Assembly: GCF_002286965.1 (NCBI RefSeq) | Contig: NZ_NSKD01000011.1 | Coordinates: forward strand, 1 to 64,000 | DNA from: Halovibrio salipaludis | GTDB taxonomy: Bacteria; Pseudomonadota; Gammaproteobacteria; Pseudomonadales; Oleiphilaceae | DNA: 64,000 nucleotides | Reading direction: 5' to 3' | Shown: in pieces, positions 14,573 through 22,194 of the stretch | Layout of the letters: every line of letters begins with the position of its first letter | Numbering within the stretch: the stretch's first letter is position 1 | Notes under the pieces: model-generated | The model's database searches: none | What the model was told of the DNA's origin: nothing | What the model saw: only the letters and a program-made list of their open reading frames with translations | Made by a program: the position numbers and the translations under genes

Positions 14573-16189
14573 CTAAAGGCGCGCCACGCCGAAGCTGTTG
14601 GGTTGAAGGGGGCGTTCATCGCCCTCCTGACAAATCGCCAGCGCTTCACCCACAACCCGGCGTGTATCTCTTGGGTCAATCAGCCCGTCGTCCCAGAGTC
14701 GGGCGGTGCCGAAGAGGGAGTGGGAACCATCATTGAGTTTCTTCGCCGTGGATTTCTCGAGCACGTCGAGCTGTTGTGGGTCGGGTTCGACGCCGTTCTT
14801 GCGTTGCTTTTCCTCGGCCACGATGCGCATCACTTTGCCTGCCTGGGCGCCGCCCATGACGGCGGTGCGGCTGTTGGGCCAGGCGAAGATGAAACGGGGG
14901 TCGAGACCCCGGCCGCACATGGCGTAGTTGCCGGCGCCGTAGGAGCCGCCGACGACCACGGCAATGCGCGGCACGCGGGCGTTGGTGACGGCCTGGATCA
15001 TCTTGGAGCCGTGCTTGATGATGCCGTTCTGCTCGGAGTCGGTGCCGACCATGAAGCCGGTGGTGTTGTGCAGGAACAGAAGCGGTGTCTGGGACTGGTC
15101 GCAGAGCTGGATGAACTGGGCGGCCTTGGCGGCGCCGTTAGGGGTGATGGGGCCGTTGTTGCCGATGATGCCCACGGATCGGCCATAGATCTCGATCCAG
15201 CCGCAGACCGTCTGGCTGTCGAAGTCGTTCTTGAAGTCGAGGAAGCGTGAGCCGTCAGCAATACGGGCGAGGATCTCGCGTACGTCGTAGGGCCTGCGGC
15301 TGTCGGCTGGGATCACGCCGGGGAGTTCGTCCGGGCTGTGCTGTGGTTCGTCCCAGTCCTTCGGGGCGTGTTCCGGCAGTGTCTTGTTCCAGTCGAGCGA
15401 GGCCATGATTTCGCGGGCCTGGCGCACGCCGTCGGCGTCGTTCTCGGCGAGGTATTCGGCGGTCCCGGCGACTTCGCTGTGCATGACGGCGCCGCCGAGC
15501 TCTTCGTCCGTGGCGATTTCGCCGGTAGCGGCCTTGAGTAGGGGCGGGCCGGCGAGGAACATCTTGGCCTGGTCGCGCACGACGATCACGTAGTCCGAAA
15601 GGCCGGGCTGGTAGGCGCCGCCGGCGGTGGCGTTGCCGTGGACCACGGTGATCTGCGGTATCCCGGCGGCGGACATGCGGGCCTGGTTGGCGAAGCCCCG
15701 GGCGCCGGGGACGAAGATGTCCGTGGCGTAGTTGAGGTTGGCGCCGCCGCTTTCGGAGAGTGAGATGACCGGGAGGTTGTTCTCCATGGCGATTTCCTGG
15801 GCGCGCAGGGTCTTGTCCAGGCCCGCCGGGGTGATGGTGCCGCCCTTGATGGCGCTGTTGCTGGCGGAGACCATCACCCGTGCACCGCCCACGTACCCGA
15901 TGCCGCAGATCATGCCACCGCCGGCCATGGAGCCGTCTTTGTCGTCGTGCATCTTGTAGCCGGCGAGTGGGCAGATCTCCAGGAAGGGACTGCCGCGGTC
16001 CAGGAGCAGGTTGATGCGGTCCCGGGGCAGGAGCTTGTTCTTCTGGTTGAACTTTTCCCGCGCCTCTTCCGCCTTGTCGCGTACCTGCCGCTCGACATCA
16101 CGGAAGGTCTCGATCTCGGCCTGCATGGCCTCCGCGTTTCCGGCGAATTCCGGGCTGTTGGGATTGATGGTGGATTCAATCACCTGCAT
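14573..16189 (-). CDS. atuC: Geranyl-CoA carboxylase carboxyltransferase beta subunit
   Basis: 538-aa carboxyltransferase of the propionyl/methylcrotonyl-CoA carboxylase beta family. Two crotonase-like halves are seen; glycine-rich acyl-CoA and biotin binding segments include SESGGANLNYATD, HGNATAGGAYQPGLSDY and GGSYGAGNYAMCGRGLDPRF. It transfers the carboxyl group from biotin on AtuF to geranyl-CoA, giving isohexenylglutaconyl-CoA. The same frame stays open far upstream through atuB, but the family start MQVIESTINP is at 16189, 6 nt downstream of the atuB stop codon. Length agrees with characterised AtuC. LiuB is the close alternative. Confidence 0.85.
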   Translation of the reverse strand: MQVIESTINPNSPEFAGNAEAMQAEIETFRDVERQVRDKAEEAREKFNQKNKLLPRDRINLLLDRGSPFLEICPLAGYKMHDDKDGSMAGGGMICGIGYVGGARVMVSASNSAIKGGTITPAGLDKTLRAQEIAMENNLPVISLSESGGANLNYATDIFVPGARGFANQARMSAAGIPQITVVHGNATAGGAYQPGLSDYVIVVRDQAKMFLAGPPLLKAATGEIATDEELGGAVMHSEVAGTAEYLAENDADGVRQAREIMASLDWNKTLPEHAPKDWDEPQHSPDELPGVIPADSRRPYDVREILARIADGSRFLDFKNDFDSQTVCGWIEIYGRSVGIIGNNGPITPNGAAKAAQFIQLCDQSQTPLLFLHNTTGFMVGTDSEQNGIIKHGSKMIQAVTNARVPRIAVVVGGSYGAGNYAMCGRGLDPRFIFAWPNSRTAVMGGAQAGKVMRIVAEEKQRKNGVEPDPQQLDVLEKSTAKKLNDGSHSLFGTARLWDDGLIDPRDTRRVVGEALAICQEGDERPLQPNSFGVARL

Positions 16190-16194
16190 GGCGT

Positions 16195-17067
16195 TCAGTC
16201 CTCGTCGTCCTGGAGTACCCGGGGCGTCACCGCCCGGTGGAAGCCGTTGAAGGCCTCGTTGTTCTTCGCTTTCGGCAGCGGCCAGACGCTTCCGCCTTGG
16301 GAGGCGCCGCCGTCGATGCGCAGGGTGTCGCCGGAGATGAAGCGTGAGCCGGGGGAGAGCAGGAAGCAGATGGCCGAGCTCACTTCCGCTTCGGTGCCGA
16401 TGCGCTTGCAGGGCACGGCGTCGCGCAGGCCGCGGATCCAGCTCTTCATGCTGTCCGGGTAACTGTCCATGCCGCTGGAGGCGATCCAGCCGGGAGCAAC
16501 GGCGTTCACGCGCACGCCGGAAGCACCCCATTCCACCGCGGCGGTCTGGGTGAAGTTGACCATCCCGGCCCGCGCTGCCCCCGAGTGTCCCATACCGGGC
16601 ATGCCGCCCCACATGTCGGCCACGATGTTCACAATGGCGCCGCCGGTTTTCGTCATGCTCTGGTTGTAGACCTCGCGCGAGACCAGGAAGCCGCCAGTGA
16701 GGTTGGTGCGCACGACGGTTTCCCAGCCTTTCTGGTTGATGCCGGCCAGCGGCGAGGGGAACTGGCCGCCGGCGTTGTTGACCAGGCCGTGGATGGGGCC
16801 GTGTTCTTTGATGATGGTCTGGACTGCCGGTTTCACGGTGTCTTCGTCGCGGATGTCGCAGCTGTAGGGATGGGCGGTGCCACCGTCCTCTTTGATCTCG
16901 TCGGCGACGGTCTGGACTTTTTCGAGCTTGCGGCCGATGAGAATGACGTTGGCGCCGAGGGCTGCCAGTTCATGGGCGGTGCAGCGGCCGATGCCGGAGC
17001 CGCCGCCGGTGACGATGATGGTCTGGTCTTTAAAAAGGTCTTCTTTGAAGATTGATTGGTAGCTCAT
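16195..17067 (-). CDS. atuB: Short-chain dehydrogenase/reductase AtuB-like
   Basis: 290-aa SDR starting at MSYQSIFKEDLF. The NAD(P) motif TGGGSGIG and NNAGGQF are clear, but the region normally holding YxxxK reads GHSGAARAGMVNFTQ, so the catalytic Tyr is replaced, as in 2,4-dienoyl-CoA reductase-like SDRs that use another layout. A frame extension to TTG at 17091 exists; ATG at 17067 is preferred because it fits the family start. It may act on a terpene aldehyde or enoyl/dienoyl-CoA intermediate. It is followed closely by atuC and preceded by a structured repeat. Confidence 0.8.
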   Translation of the reverse strand: MSYQSIFKEDLFKDQTIIVTGGGSGIGRCTAHELAALGANVILIGRKLEKVQTVADEIKEDGGTAHPYSCDIRDEDTVKPAVQTIIKEHGPIHGLVNNAGGQFPSPLAGINQKGWETVVRTNLTGGFLVSREVYNQSMTKTGGAIVNIVADMWGGMPGMGHSGAARAGMVNFTQTAAVEWGASGVRVNAVAPGWIASSGMDSYPDSMKSWIRGLRDAVPCKRIGTEAEVSSAICFLLSPGSRFISGDTLRIDGGASQGGSVWPLPKAKNNEAFNGFHRAVTPRVLQDDED

Positions 17068-17118
17068 TGGGTGTTTTGGTCCTTGCCCCAAGCATGTTGT
17101 TTATGTGCCTGCACCGCT

Positions 17119-17213
17119 GCGGGGGAACCCTTTCGGGGACCGCTGTGAACCCATCCCTGGGCGCTGGCGCGATGACATCCTGTCATCGAGCCTCCCCGAA
17201 AGGGTTCCCCCGC
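17119..17213. repeat. Structured intergenic inverted repeat, copy 3 (atuA/atuB gap)
   Basis: Arms 17119-17139 and 17193-17213 pair perfectly over 21 bp (22 with the next outer base). The centre CCGCTGTGAACCCATCC...GAGCC matches copy 2 almost base for base, with one base missing in the second apical loop (GATGAC-ATCCT-GTCATC). Confidence 0.85.
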
Positions 17214-17254
17214 ATCGGCGCTTCTAACGTTTTGGGTAGCGCTACCCCGCCTCT

Positions 17255-19048
17255 TCACGCCAACAAATCTGACGGCACCCGCACTGGAATCTCCAGTAAC
17301 TGCTGCGCAAATGCCTTCCCCTGTGGATCAATCCGCAGGCTGGCCACGCCGCCGCCTCCAAGGCTGTGCTTGAGCAGGAAATTCAGCGCGTTGATGCCGG
17401 GCATGTGCCAGCGCAGGACCTCGCCGTTTTCTGGGTCCAGTGTGTGTCCCATCCACTCCGCCACGCGCTCCTCTGTCAGCGTAGCCGCAATCCATGGCAG
17501 ATACTCGGCTCGCCGGGCGACAACGCCGATGTTGCAGTGGTCGCCCTTGTCGCCACTGCGGCCCCAGGCCAGGTCGACCAGGCGGACTTCGGTGTCGGCG
17601 TTTCCTTCCGGGGCCGGTACGTCCACGGGGTCTGCGATCTGATCCCGTGAGAAGCCGCCTTCCTGTGGTGCCGCCACCTCGGTCTTTTCGCCCTTGTACT
17701 CGATGGTTACCGAGACCTGGTCCTTGGGCACCAGACAGGAGTAAAGCCGGATCTTGGGCCAGACCGTGGGGCGGCCGCCGACGATGCCGGTCAGGCCCGG
17801 GGCCATGCCCGTGCCGGCCTGGGCGATCTCGCGGGAGAAGATGACCAGGGCTTTCTTGTCCGGGTGGGTAGCGCTGATCTTGATGACCACTTCGCGGGTG
17901 TCGCCGTGGCGGCCCTGGGGGCCGTAGGTGGTTTCGGTGCCCAGCAGTTCCACGCTGGTGTCGCTGTAGGGGGCGTAGCCCTGTTCCTGGATCAGGCGTT
18001 CGGACTTGCGCAGTATCGCGCTGGAAACCGCTTCGGCTTTGCGCGCGGCGTCCATCCCGGCGAGCAGGAAGGTGACGGTGCACTTGTGGCCATCGGGCCA
18101 GGTGCCGGCGACCTTGTAGGTGTTGGTCGGGGGCAGGCCGCGGGCGCCGCTGATGCGGACCTGGTCGGTGCCGGTTTCCTCGATGGTAACGTTGGTGAAA
18201 TCGCAGATGACGTCCGGTAGGTAGTAGGCGCGTGGGTCGTCGATTTCATAGACGAGCTGTTCCGCCGCAGTGCCAAAGCTGACTTCGCCGCCGGTTTCCG
18301 GGGGCTTGGTCAGGGTAAAGCTGCCGTCCGGGCTCACCTCGGCGATGGGGAAGCCCATGTTGTCGAAGCCCTCGGCGACGCGTTCCCAGTCGGTAAAGTT
18401 GCCGCCGGTGGCGTGAACGCCGCATTCGATGAGGTGGCCGGCGAGGCTGCCCTGGGCGAGGCGGTCATAGTCGTCGACGGTCCAGCCGAATTCATGCATC
18501 AGGGGGGCGAGGACGACGGCGCTGTCGGCAACTCGGCCGGTGATGACGATGTCCGCGCCCTGTTCCAGTGCCTGCACAATGCCCGGGGCACCGAGGTAGG
18601 CGTTGAGGCTGACCATCATGCCGGGCAGGGGGGCGCCGGTGTCGATTTCGGTAATGCCGGCCTTCGAGAGTTCGCCTTTCTGTGGCATCAGGTCGTCTCC
18701 CAGCACCAGCGCGATCGTCAGGTCCAGGCCCTGTTCATCCACCAGGGCCTGGAGGGCGTCGCGGCAGGCGGTCGGGTTCACGCCACCGGCATTGCTGATG
18801 ACCTTAAGGCCCTGGTTGCTGATCTCCCCAAGAAGCGGCCCCATGACGGTGTCGACGAAGTCCCGGGCGTAGCCCTGGCTGGGGTCTTTCATCTTCTGGC
18901 CGGCCATGATGGACATGGTGATTTCGGCCAGGTAGTCGAAGACCAGATAGTCCAGGTTGCCTTGCTCCACGAGTTGGCGTGCGGCGGTCTGGGTGTCGCC
19001 CCAGAAAGCGGCGGCGCAGCCGATGCGCAGGGATTGGGGGGCGCTCAT
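17255..19048 (-). CDS. atuA: Acyclic terpene utilisation protein AtuA (DUF1446)
   Basis: 597 aa, the size of AtuA. The N-terminal domain begins [13 protein letters not shown] and continues [47 protein letters not shown] and [12 protein letters not shown], all typical of the DUF1446 family. The C-terminal 110 residues form the separate AtuA-type tail ([21 protein letters not shown]). It is required for growth on citronellol and geraniol in Pseudomonas, but its reaction is not established. It is the first gene of the minus-strand operon, preceded by AAGGA. The divergent atuR and palindromes in the 127-nt gap suggest control by AtuR. Confidence 0.9.
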   Translation of the reverse strand: MSAPQSLRIGCAAAFWGDTQTAARQLVEQGNLDYLVFDYLAEITMSIMAGQKMKDPSQGYARDFVDTVMGPLLGEISNQGLKVISNAGGVNPTACRDALQALVDEQGLDLTIALVLGDDLMPQKGELSKAGITEIDTGAPLPGMMVSLNAYLGAPGIVQALEQGADIVITGRVADSAVVLAPLMHEFGWTVDDYDRLAQGSLAGHLIECGVHATGGNFTDWERVAEGFDNMGFPIAEVSPDGSFTLTKPPETGGEVSFGTAAEQLVYEIDDPRAYYLPDVICDFTNVTIEETGTDQVRISGARGLPPTNTYKVAGTWPDGHKCTVTFLLAGMDAARKAEAVSSAILRKSERLIQEQGYAPYSDTSVELLGTETTYGPQGRHGDTREVVIKISATHPDKKALVIFSREIAQAGTGMAPGLTGIVGGRPTVWPKIRLYSCLVPKDQVSVTIEYKGEKTEVAAPQEGGFSRDQIADPVDVPAPEGNADTEVRLVDLAWGRSGDKGDHCNIGVVARRAEYLPWIAATLTEERVAEWMGHTLDPENGEVLRWHMPGINALNFLLKHSLGGGGVASLRIDPQGKAFAQQLLEIPVRVPSDLLA

Positions 19049-19097
19049 GGTGGTGGTCCTTACTGAATTGGTCGTGGTTGGGATTGAATATACCTAG

Positions 19098-19141
19098 CAA
19101 GCGCTTGGTTTGTAAACTGTGATAGACTAGCTTCCTGCTAG
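19098..19141. promoter_or_regulatory. atuR: Palindromes in the atuA/atuR divergent promoter (candidate AtuR operator)
   Basis: Two symmetric sites sit between the divergent start codons: CAAGCGCTTG (19098-19107, perfect 10-bp palindrome) and CTAGC-TTCCT-GCTAG (19127-19141). TetR-type repressors bind such sites, and AtuR is a TetR family repressor of the atu genes in Pseudomonas. The pairing of these sites with AtuR is inference. Confidence 0.5.
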
Positions 19142-19175
19142 ACTCAGTCGCACTACCCAATTGGAGACTTCTGTT

Positions 19176-19787
19176 TTGTCCCAGGAAATGCCCACCCAGT
19201 CTGCTCCCCCGAGCTTCACCGATCCCGAATCCCCACGGGGCCGCCTCCTCCGCCAGGCCGCCCACCTGTTCCGGGACAAGGGCTATGAGCGCACCACGGT
19301 GCGGGATCTGGCAGCAGCTGTGGGGATCCAGTCCGGGAGTATCTTCCATCACTTCCGCACCAAGGAGGAGATCCTCAAGGCGGTGATGAGGGAGGCGATC
19401 CTGGTGAATACGGGACGCATGCGGTCACGCCTGGCATCGGCGGGTAGTACCCGCGATGCGCTGCGGGTTCTCGTCCAGTGCGAGCTGGAATCGATCAATG
19501 GCGAGACGGGCGAGGCCATGGCAGTGCTGGTCTATGAATGGCGGAGCCTGTCCGAGGCCAGTCAGGCGGAGATCCTGGAACTCCGGGAGGTCTACGAAGG
19601 CATCTGGCTGGACACGCTGACCCGTGCCAAAAGTGATGGGCTGATCGAGGCGGAGCCGTTCATACTGCGTCGGTTCCTCACTGGCGCACTCAGCTGGACC
19701 ATTACCTGGTACCGGCCCGAGGGGGATATGACCATTGAGAATCTGGCGGATCATGTGATGAGCATGCTGAAGATTCCCCCTTCCTGA
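19176..19787 (+). CDS. atuR: TetR-family transcriptional regulator AtuR
   Basis: About 203 aa. The N-terminal DNA-binding domain shows RGRLLRQAAHLFRDKGYERTTVRDLAAAVGIQSGSIFHHFRTKEEIL in two joined helices, the standard TetR helix-turn-helix. The C-terminal ligand domain is helical. Start chosen as TTG at 19176 with GGAGA 8 nt upstream; a TTG at 19161 and an ATG at 19188 are in the same frame. Divergent orientation to atuA and position match P. aeruginosa atuR, a repressor released by a CoA-thioester intermediate of the pathway. Confidence 0.85.
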   Translation: MSQEMPTQSAPPSFTDPESPRGRLLRQAAHLFRDKGYERTTVRDLAAAVGIQSGSIFHHFRTKEEILKAVMREAILVNTGRMRSRLASAGSTRDALRVLVQCELESINGETGEAMAVLVYEWRSLSEASQAEILELREVYEGIWLDTLTRAKSDGLIEAEPFILRRFLTGALSWTITWYRPEGDMTIENLADHVMSMLKIPPS

Positions 19788-20040
19788 AGCCTTTTTTCAG
19801 AAGATTTTGCACTCTCCGCAGCCTTGTGGACTCAGGCCAGACCGTTGTTACCTGCGGTTACTCGCTGTAACGACATCACAGACCTGCCATTTCGGCCGTT
19901 GCATCCTCCCCGAGACTGCCGTTTCATGACGGCCTTGACGATCATCAAGCTTTAGCCCGCTCTGTGGCGGGCATTTGAGTGGATTGTCCAACAATTCGGT
20001 GCCCGCTTCCGGGCTGCTGCGTAACAGATGGAGAGTGATC
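19788..20040. other. Intergenic region between atuR and the TRAP operon
   Basis: A 253-nt region. It starts with a weak T-rich hairpin (CTGAAGCCTTTTTTCAG) that may end the atuR transcript. The remainder should hold the promoter of the following operon, but no clear sigma-70 pair was recognised. A GCCCGC-TCTGTG-GCGGGC hairpin (around 19954-19971) also lies here. Confidence 0.4.
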
Positions 20041-21087
20041 ATGCCGAACAAAACCAATAACGGCATCTCCCTGGCTCGCATCACTGGTGTGCTTGTCGCT
20101 CTGGTAATGCTGGCCGGGTGTTCCGTTAACCCCCTCCACAAGATAACCGGTGACGTGATGACCGGTTATGCCGAAGCCGAGAACACGCCCTACGTGCTGG
20201 CGATGACGGACGTGGGGAAAGCCTGCTCGCTGGGCGAGTCCGTGGACCCGCTGCTCTATTCTTTTTCCCGGGTAACCATGGAACCGGCCAAGACCGGGAC
20301 GCTGCTGTCCGTACTGGCTGGCATCTGCATGGAGGAGGAGTCGCAGGAGCAGGAGCTGCGTTACCTGCGGGCCGACTATGAGGGCAACATGAATGAGCTG
20401 CGTGATGCCCGCGAGGCCATGCAGCGTCGGTATGGTGTTACCGCTGAGCGCCGGGAGCGTGCCTTCAAACGGATGCTGACCGGGTTCAGCTATGAGCCCA
20501 CGCCGGATGCCGAGTGTCCGAACCTGTACTCCGACCAGGATGAAATCACGTTCCTCCTGGGGCTGGTTGCCGGTGCCCAGGCCGTGCTGAACGATGGTAA
20601 GGCACAGGGGCGCGCGGACGTTTCCCGCCAGCTGGCCGCTCAGGTTGAGCGTTCCACCTATTGCGTCGACAACGAGAAATGGGCCGGTATTCCGGAAGGC
20701 CTGAGGGCCACCATCTGGGTGCTGCTGCCGGATCTGAAACCGGACGAGGTCTCCGCGGACACCTGGGAGGTTCTGGCGCGCAACCGCCGGCTTGGCGTGG
20801 AGAAAGGGCTGCGCATCCCGGCCGCCTTCGAGCTGATGATCGCCGAGAATGTGGGGCGTGATGAGACCATCGCCGAGGTGCTTGCCTATCTGGACAAGAC
20901 GTCCGGAGACTTTGAGGTGTGGGAGCGGTATCAGCTCGCGGACCGTGTGGCGATGCGTACCGTCTGGGCCGTGTCCGACCGGCTCTGGACCCGTGAGCAC
21001 GGCCATCGCACCCCGAAGAACCGTTTCGGTGAGACCGGCACCGAGGCGGACGAGGACGACAGTATTGATACCGAAGGCCTGCTCTGA
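20041..21087 (+). CDS. Lipoprotein of the TRAP transporter operon
   Basis: About 348 aa from ATG at 20041 (GGAGAGTG upstream; an in-frame GTG/ATG extension to 19975 lacks a good site). A lipoprotein signal peptide with lipobox LVMLAGC puts Cys at about position 24. The mature part is almost all helical, with four Cys residues and an acidic tail (TEADEDDSIDTEGLL). No domain is recognised. It sits 50 nt before a periplasmic binding protein and a TRAP permease, so it could be a periplasmic accessory component playing a role like the TPR protein TatT of TPAT systems, though I see no TPR consensus. Confidence 0.75.
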   Translation: MPNKTNNGISLARITGVLVALVMLAGCSVNPLHKITGDVMTGYAEAENTPYVLAMTDVGKACSLGESVDPLLYSFSRVTMEPAKTGTLLSVLAGICMEEESQEQELRYLRADYEGNMNELRDAREAMQRRYGVTAERRERAFKRMLTGFSYEPTPDAECPNLYSDQDEITFLLGLVAGAQAVLNDGKAQGRADVSRQLAAQVERSTYCVDNEKWAGIPEGLRATIWVLLPDLKPDEVSADTWEVLARNRRLGVEKGLRIPAAFELMIAENVGRDETIAEVLAYLDKTSGDFEVWERYQLADRVAMRTVWAVSDRLWTREHGHRTPKNRFGETGTEADEDDSIDTEGLL

Positions 21088-21137
21088 CAGGACCGGCCAC
21101 AGGATCAACCGATAACAAAAGCCAACAGGAGAAATCC

Positions 21138-22166
21138 ATGCGACTCCGCAGTCTGACAGCAGCTGTATGCCTTGGCCTGGCGCCTTTTGCCCAGGCGCAG
21201 GACAAGGAAATCGATATGTGCGTGTTCGATCTGATCGGTTCCAGCGGTGACCAGTATGCGCTGGTGGAGAACTATGCGCTCGATATGCGCGACGAGGGCA
21301 TCAAGTTCAACCTGGAGCCCTACACGGACGAAGGCGTGGCCATGTCCGCCTTCTCCGCGGGTGACTGCGATGCGCTGGCCGCCACCGACCTGCGGATCCG
21401 GCGCTACAATGCGTTCACGGGCACGCTCAGTGCGGTGGGTGCCATTCCCACCTACGAGCACCTGGAAATGGTACTTACCGCCATCAATAAGCCTTCGGCC
21501 AGCAAGTACATGAAGGAAGGCAACTACGAGATTGCGGGCATCTTTCCGCTGGGCGCGGCCTACCTGTTCGTGACGGACAGTGACATGGACACTGTCGAGG
21601 ATCTGGCCGGCAAGCGTATCGCGACTCTCAAGAATAACCCGGACCATGAGCACATGGTTAATTATGTGAATGCCAGTGTGGAGCCCTCCGCGATCACCGA
21701 TTTCGGCGGCAAGTTCAATAATCACTCGGTGGACGCGGCCTATGCCCCGGGCTGGGCCTACGAGGCACTGGAACTTTATCGGGGGGTTGGTGACGAAGGT
21801 GGTGTTGTGGACTACCCGCTTGGCCAGCTGACGATGCAGATCGTGGTACGTGATGACGTTCTCACGGATGAGGAAGCGCAAACCTCGCGTGAAGTGGCGA
21901 TGGATCACTTTGATGACGCGCTGGATAGGCTCAAGGAGTATGAGAGTGATATCCCGGAGGAGGACTGGGTCCGGATTCCGGATTCCGACATTGCGGATTA
22001 TCAGGAAATGTTCCGGCAGAACCGTATCGAGCTGCGTGATGGTGTCGACGCGGACGGTGATGAGGTGCCAGAGGTGTACAACGGCGAGATGCTGACACTG
22101 CTGCGCAAGGTGCGTTGCCGGATCAATCCGGAGGCCTCCGAGTGCACAGCACCGGATCGTGAATAA
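21138..22166 (+). CDS. TRAP-associated periplasmic solute-binding protein (divergent)
   Basis: 342 aa with a Sec signal peptide cleaved after AQA (MRLRSLTAAVCLGLAPFAQA). The mature protein has the periplasmic type-II binding fold pattern: a first-domain strand MCVFDLIGSSGD, then AMSAFSAGDCDALAATDLR, and the SDMDTVEDLAGKRIATL segment typical of substrate-binding lobes of TRAP or thiamine-type receptors. It lacks the standard DctP signature, so it belongs to a separate receptor group; ligand unknown. AGGAGAAATCC precedes the ATG. It is followed by the permease gene at 28 nt. Confidence 0.75.
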   Translation: MRLRSLTAAVCLGLAPFAQAQDKEIDMCVFDLIGSSGDQYALVENYALDMRDEGIKFNLEPYTDEGVAMSAFSAGDCDALAATDLRIRRYNAFTGTLSAVGAIPTYEHLEMVLTAINKPSASKYMKEGNYEIAGIFPLGAAYLFVTDSDMDTVEDLAGKRIATLKNNPDHEHMVNYVNASVEPSAITDFGGKFNNHSVDAAYAPGWAYEALELYRGVGDEGGVVDYPLGQLTMQIVVRDDVLTDEEAQTSREVAMDHFDDALDRLKEYESDIPEEDWVRIPDSDIADYQEMFRQNRIELRDGVDADGDEVPEVYNGEMLTLLRKVRCRINPEASECTAPDRE

Positions 22167-22194
22167 CGCCCATTCCTGACGTTTTGAGGTAGTC

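Noticed and set aside
10284-16189. Leucine/isovalerate (liu) cluster instead of atu
   Set aside because: The carboxylase, dehydrogenase and hydratase families are shared by liu, but the DUF1446 gene atuA, two SDR genes, the gene order and divergent TetR gene match atu; liu would have a MerR-type regulator and an HMG-CoA lyase.
16190-16612. N-terminal extension of the atuC frame
   Set aside because: It lies entirely over atuB in another frame, and the family start MQVIESTINP with proper spacing is at 16189.
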